DNA of 15,368 nucleotides. Source: Thermofilum sp. ex4484_15. GTDB taxonomy: Archaea; Thermoproteota; Thermoprotei; Thermofilales; EX4484-15. The stretch's first letter is position 1; each line of letters begins with the position of its first letter. Below the pieces are notes generated by a model. It did no database searches. It saw only the letters and a program-made list of their open reading frames with translations, and was not told where the DNA came from. Made by a program: the position numbers and the translations under genes. The stretch covers positions 1-15,368 of the forward strand of contig NJEH01000008.1 of the NCBI GenBank assembly GCA_002254595.1, given 5' to 3'. Below are positions 11,826 to 15,368 of this stretch, piece by piece.

Positions 11826-13460
11826 TTATGGGGTTGCGGAAGCTTCCCTTAATCTATTTAGCAATCTAAATATCTCCTCCTTATAGCCCTCTCTTTTTCT
11901 ACTTATCTCCGATGCTTTACCCTCATAATTCTTCTTAGTTATGGCACCTCTAAGGGCATCATAGGCTAGCGCTTCCATCTGGTACGTTAACCTCTCCAAG
12001 TAACTTTCAGCGTACTTAAGCCTACCTATAATGCTACCTATACTAGGCAATAAGTTACCTAATTTCTCTAAGTCCTTACCATATTTTCCCGTTATATACT
12101 TTAACTCGTCTGAAGCTTTTTTACGCCACAATCTATAGGCGTTACGCGCTATCTCCCCTTTAACTAACCTACGCGACTCCTCTACTATCTCTTCTAGGAT
12201 TTCTACCTTTCTACTGTAGTACTCTACAACCGAATCCAGTAGCTCCCTCTTAGCTAATATTTCAGGCGCTTTAACAGGCTTCTCCTTCTTCATTAAAATT
12301 GCATAAGCTATCAAAGGCGTTGCGACTATTACTAACACCATTATAGCCTTTAAATAACCTATGTAGTTTACAGAGGGGGAGATGGAGTACTCTAGCTTAA
12401 TCTGATAATTGGCCGTGTTATTGTAAGGTATAAGTAAGCTATCATAGATAGCCTCAGAACCGTTGGTTACGATTCTACCACCCGGAGCCTTGTTAATCCT
12501 CCCTCTTACCTTTATTACACCCCTTGCCTTTAGGACAGGATAACCGGTATAGTAACCTAAGGGTACGGTCCTGCTACCCTCTATCCTATAGGATACTCTC
12601 AGATAGGTTAGGTCACCTGGCCTACATGAAGCCATTAAGTATACCTTCAAGACTGTATGGTTTCCCTCCCCTCTCACAAAGTACCCTCCCGTTGAGAGTC
12701 CCTCCCTATACTCCCACAGCGAACCCCTAACATCAATTATCTTGCTTTTAAGAGGTAAGCGTAGTTCTATCGAATTTCCCTCGCCCCATCCTTTATTTAC
12801 GAAAAGGTACTCATCTACAAACATGATACTTCCATTTTCTAGTATCGCTTCTCTCTTTAAGTCTTTGCACATAAACCAGGCCGGTCCGCTAGTTTTAAAT
12901 GAAAGCACTTTAAGTAAGGTAACCGTAGCCGGCTTAGCTAACAATTTAAAGGATATCGTAGAATTGGTTAATCTTACTGTCTCGTTATATGGTGTTAAGG
13001 AACAATTAGACGGTTTAGAGGGGAGATATACACTAGAGCTGACGTTAGCATCGCACTCTAATGGAGCTAAAATTAAGGGTAACGTTAAGTTAGCTACTCC
13101 TTCTTCGCTAACCTCTATTACACCAGTTATCAGTTTATAAATAGTAACGTTGCTCACGCCTGGTGGTAAAATAACTTTATACCTATTAGCGGAAATTATT
13201 ACTTTTATACCTGTTTTATTGGGATATAATGGGTAAAGGTATATTAACTTGTAATTGCGCCTAGAAGGTACTGTAAAGGTTAATACCTTTACGCTAGGCG
13301 AGTAGATTACATCCTTAACTACTACGTAACCTCTTTTTACGTATACTAATTTCCTTATCTTAATGTATGGCTTGATCTGTAACGTACTAATACCTAAGCT
13401 TACTAAAGTTATAAATAATAAGGCGAGCAGGAGCGCCGCAAACCACTTCCCCATCATCAT
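11826..13460 (-). CDS. Signal/anchor membrane protein with extracellular beta domain and cytoplasmic coiled coil, ribophorin-I-like architecture
   Basis: There are 544 residues. An N-terminal hydrophobic segment (about 6-24) acts as signal peptide or anchor; 30-365 is a beta-rich outside domain; one membrane helix is at 369-389, followed by KKEK; then 400-537 is a helical cytosolic tail. The outside part has 11 N-x-S/T sequons (N81, 104, 124, 139, 152, 159, 166, 209, 267, 333, 347) and none lies in the tail, so it is probably N-glycosylated. From memory, eukaryotic ribophorin I (OST1) shares this topology and a similar end: both finish with Lys-rich, Tyr-containing helices around an I-S-x-K-R-E/Q motif (here EISRKRE at 518-524). 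That homology is an inference. Three tandem ATGs start the gene; AGAGGG at 13462-13467 is best spaced for the third (13454). TATA is at 13491-13500. No enzymatic motif is visible. Confidence 0.65.
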   Translation of the reverse strand: MMMGKWFAALLLALLFITLVSLGISTLQIKPYIKIRKLVYVKRGYVVVKDVIYSPSVKVLTFTVPSRRNYKLIYLYPLYPNKTGIKVIISANRYKVILPPGVSNVTIYKLITGVIEVSEEGVANLTLPLILAPLECDANVSSSVYLPSKPSNCSLTPYNETVRLTNSTISFKLLAKPATVTLLKVLSFKTSGPAWFMCKDLKREAILENGSIMFVDEYLFVNKGWGEGNSIELRLPLKSKIIDVRGSLWEYREGLSTGGYFVRGEGNHTVLKVYLMASCRPGDLTYLRVSYRIEGSRTVPLGYYTGYPVLKARGVIKVRGRINKAPGGRIVTNGSEAIYDSLLIPYNNTANYQIKLEYSISPSVNYIGYLKAIMVLVIVATPLIAYAILMKKEKPVKAPEILAKRELLDSVVEYYSRKVEILEEIVEESRRLVKGEIARNAYRLWRKKASDELKYITGKYGKDLEKLGNLLPSIGSIIGRLKYAESYLERLTYQMEALAYDALRGAITKKNYEGKASEISRKREGYKEEIFRLLNRLREASATP

Positions 13461-13490
13461 TCCCTCTTGAGTTAAAACCTGTACTTATTA

Positions 13491-13500
13491 AATATAAAAG
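13491..13500 (-). promoter_or_regulatory. TATA box for the ribophorin-like gene
   Basis: The minus strand reads CTTTTATATT. Transcription about 25 nt downstream would start near 13469, giving a leader of about nine bases that carries AGAGGG before the triple ATG. Confidence 0.55.
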
Positions 13501-13539
13501 TTTAGGGAAGTTCGTCATTTTAGAGAGGGTAGAAGCCCT

Positions 13540-13875
13540 TTAGGATCCCGTGGGCGTTAAGGACCTTACTATTCTTATCGCTTTCCTTAAGGTACCCGTG
13601 ATTTTTAAAGTCTCTAACCTTACTTCCTTACCCTTATACTTAGAAATAAGAGCCAGGGAGGATCTTATTACGTCCACCCCTTCCTTAAGGCAGGCTATTA
13701 CCCCCGCCACCCGCTCTCGATCGAAATATGCTAAGCGAGGTAATGAATCCCCGTAACCTTTAAGTCCGTAATACTTTAACACTGATGCTACTATGAGTTT
13801 CCTAACCTCTCTCTCATTTAAGTGAGAACCGCTTAACTTAAATACTAAGTATCTTCTTTTAGATCTTCCCCTCAT
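13540..13875 (-). CDS. rnp2: RNase P protein component 2 (Pop5 family)
   Basis: This 111-residue basic protein belongs to the Pop5/Rpp14 family, one of four or five proteins of archaeal RNase P, which trims tRNA 5' leaders with a catalytic RNA. The pattern matches: RRYLVFKL at 7-14, a helix around REVRKLIVASVLKYYGLKG (22-40), LAYFDRERVAGVIAC (48-62), then VIRSSLALIS (69-78), and ITGTLRKAIR (92-101), a variant of the conserved S-G-T-L/I end. The start overlaps the last 17 nt of the Rpp30 gene, so the two proteins, which form a heterotetramer in known structures, are translated together. The RNA component of RNase P is not in this window. The gene is at the short end of the family range. Confident. 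Confidence 0.88.
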   Translation of the reverse strand: MRGRSKRRYLVFKLSGSHLNEREVRKLIVASVLKYYGLKGYGDSLPRLAYFDRERVAGVIACLKEGVDVIRSSLALISKYKGKEVRLETLKITGTLRKAIRIVRSLTPTGS

Positions 13876-14551
13876 CGGCTAGCCATACTCCCCTAGCTAC
13901 AAATCTCTTCGATAATTTAGCTCTATTAGTGCTCACTATCCTAAAGGGTACTTCGGATAAAGTCCTTCTAAAATCCCCCTTAAAGCCCAAGAATAGGAGA
14001 ATTGAAGCTAGATCCCTAGGCCTCCTCAATTCTATGGGTTTTGAAGCTCCACTTGATATTAGTATTTCTACCTTAAACGATTGAGCTAGATATATCATCC
14101 TCCTATAAAGATGGATTAACCTTAAAGTAGCACCATTACTAATCAACTCCCTTAAGTTTACTTCAAGTACTTTTCCATTTAAGGCCATCATTTTCGCCTC
14201 AACTGGTTCGAAAAGTTCCGGCTTAAGGTGAAAGTTTAAGACATCTACCCGGCTATCTCTAGCAGCTAACCTAGCAGCCTCAACGCTTAAGGGATGTACT
14301 ACTATTACCTCCACCTCCCTCCTATACTTCCTTAAGGCCTCCTTTATAACTACTTTATTATGTGAGGAGATATCTAGCCTCTTGACGTAATCTAATCCTA
14401 TTTTATTACAAGCCTTAATTAAAGCCTTAAAAGGTAAGGGATAACCCAAGGAACTAAAACCTATTCCTTTATAACCTAACTCTTTAGCCTCCCTTAATAG
14501 TTCCCTTGGATCGTCCTCCTCGGGATATGTTAAACCTATATCATAGAACAT
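13859..14551 (-). CDS. rnp3: RNase P protein component 3 (Rpp30 family)
   Basis: This 230-residue TIM-barrel-like protein is the archaeal counterpart of human Rpp30, pairing with Pop5 to activate the catalytic domain of RNase P RNA. Recognisable blocks are the N-terminal YDIGL strand (3-7), GYKGIGFSS (26-34), KRLDIS (57-62), RVDVLNF (101-107), KVLEVNL (127-133), ISSGAS (165-170) and RRPRDLASIL (176-185). They occur in family order. It lies 26 nt downstream of the VWA gene, with GGAGGGA in the gap at the right distance from the ATG, so these two may be cotranscribed. It is immediately followed by, and overlaps, the Pop5 gene. I see no truncation. Confidence 0.92.
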   Translation of the reverse strand: MFYDIGLTYPEEDDPRELLREAKELGYKGIGFSSLGYPLPFKALIKACNKIGLDYVKRLDISSHNKVVIKEALRKYRREVEVIVVHPLSVEAARLAARDSRVDVLNFHLKPELFEPVEAKMMALNGKVLEVNLRELISNGATLRLIHLYRRMIYLAQSFKVEILISSGASKPIELRRPRDLASILLFLGFKGDFRRTLSEVPFRIVSTNRAKLSKRFVARGVWLADEGKI

Positions 14552-14577
14552 CTCATTAATATCCCTCCCTTCGACGC

Positions 14578-15360
14578 TTATCTTTTAGCCCCTACGTAAA
14601 TTCCCTTAGTTATCTCGGCTATTTTCATCATTAAATCGCTACCTGTAAGAATGAAATCCTCACCCCTACCTACGGTGTTATCTCTATGCATTGTATTTAT
14701 AATTACTGTATCGATCTTCGACCTAGCTATTAATCTAGCTACTGCTAGTGTATCAGCTAATGCTTTATCTAGGTACCTCTCTTTAATGTGTACCGGCAGT
14801 CTTCTTTCTAAACTTACGTTAGCGTTCCCATCGCTAATTATTACTATAAGGGGCGAGTATCCTTTACTACGCTCTCTTAAAGCTAACTCGTAAGCCTTTA
14901 ACATACCGGAGGCTAAAGGGGTATAATCGCTTAGCCCTACTTTATAAAGTTTTTGAAGTACTAAGTTAAAGTTAGTAGAAGGGGCCTGTAGTACGTAAGA
15001 TCCGAAGCCTTTAAATATTATTAAAGATGCCCTATCTCTATACCTTATGGCTTCCCTCCTCACGGCCTCTATTGCTTCATGAATTTCCTTAATGGAATAC
15101 ATCATGGAAGCGCTAGAGTCCAACACTATTATAATGGATACCCTACCCCTTCCTTCCTTAAATCCTTCCCTTAAATCCACCCATCTTATTTTAATAGGTA
15201 ATTCTCCCTTCCTAGCAGCACATCTCAAGGTAGGAGCCCAAGCTATGTTTACCCTGGGCCCCCTCGGTATGACGTAATCGATAATCCTGCCTAAACTCCT
15301 TATATGCCTCCTTCCCCTCTCTCTTGCCCTCTTGCTAGTGAAATTAATGGAAGCCTCCAT
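14578..15360 (-). CDS. ChlD-type von Willebrand factor A (VWA) domain protein, possibly 5'-partial
   Basis: This 260-residue protein resembles the C-terminal part of subunit D of Mg/Co-chelatases, which cooperates with a ChlI-type AAA+ ATPase. The MIDAS metal site is complete: DSSAS (D81, S83, S85), T147 in YTPLASG and D177 in IISDGNA. Family-like blocks before it are APTLRCAARKG (42-52) and RWVDLREGFKEGRGR (59-73). The AAA+ half that full-length ChlD has is missing. The reading frame has no stop in the 8 nt between its first ATG and the right edge, so the gene could begin outside the window as an AAA-VWA fusion. ATG at 15360 lacks a clear binding site. It ends 26 nt before the RNase P pair. 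Chelatase function is uncertain, since orphan VWA proteins of this type also serve MoxR-like systems. Confidence 0.75.
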   Translation of the reverse strand: MEASINFTSKRARERGRRHIRSLGRIIDYVIPRGPRVNIAWAPTLRCAARKGELPIKIRWVDLREGFKEGRGRVSIIIVLDSSASMMYSIKEIHEAIEAVRREAIRYRDRASLIIFKGFGSYVLQAPSTNFNLVLQKLYKVGLSDYTPLASGMLKAYELALRERSKGYSPLIVIISDGNANVSLERRLPVHIKERYLDKALADTLAVARLIARSKIDTVIINTMHRDNTVGRGEDFILTGSDLMMKIAEITKGIYVGAKR

Positions 15361-15368
15361 TAAGTAGG

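Noticed and set aside
12742..13140. 132-codon open frame on the plus strand
   Set aside because: It is antisense to the ribophorin-like gene, with no binding site or promoter and no recognisable domain.
1..15368. CRISPR array, insertion sequence, integrase or attachment site
   Set aside because: No regularly spaced direct repeats, no transposase or recombinase frame, and no partial tRNA duplicate was found near the three tRNA genes.

Overview
The window comes from an archaeal chromosome, most likely a thermophilic member of the TACK group. I cannot place it more precisely. The evidence for Archaea is RNase P proteins of the Pop5 and Rpp30 families, an archaeal Trm-G10 tRNA methylase, a MoaB, an RtcB/archease pair, a Nop5-like fragment, an ADP-forming acyl-CoA synthetase subunit, three tRNA genes with encoded CCA, TATA-type promoters about 25 nt ahead of starts, and GGTGA-type ribosome binding sites. 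No mobile element, CRISPR array or foreign-looking island was seen.

Layout. At 1-86 (minus) lies the first part of a probable Nop5 gene cut by the window edge. Positions 139-3724 (minus) form a compact operon read from a TATA box near 3780: acdB-like subunit, coiled-coil protein, tRNA G10 methylase and RNase Z. At 3853-4482 (minus), moaB follows tRNA-Arg(CCT) closely and has no ordinary start codon. At 4614-6696 (plus), archease and RtcB flank an antisense tRNA-Asn(GTT) that carries a 10-nt insertion in its D arm. At 6716-7843 (minus) is a decayed FAD/NAD disulfide-reductase-fold protein. At 7888-7960 is a probable C/D-box or K-turn RNA. At 7996-11668 (plus) a YchF/Obg-type GTPase is translationally coupled to the two ATPases and the T protein of an ECF transporter. 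tRNA-Gln(TTG) is at 11733-11809 (plus). At 11826-13460 (minus) is a signal/TM/coiled-coil protein with ribophorin-I-like architecture. At 13540-15360 (minus) an RNase P Pop5-Rpp30 gene pair lies downstream of a ChlD-type VWA protein.

Taken together, much of the window concerns RNA maturation: 5' processing (RNase P), 3' processing (RNase Z), base methylation (Trm-G10), exon ligation (RtcB with archease), 2'-O-methylation (Nop5 and a candidate guide RNA), and three substrate tRNAs. The most notable points are the likely minimal D-arm intron in tRNA-Asn between archease and the RtcB ligase, the non-canonical moaB start, the ribophorin-like membrane protein, the K-turn/C-D RNA with mutually complementary guide segments, and the catalytically dead flavoprotein-fold protein.
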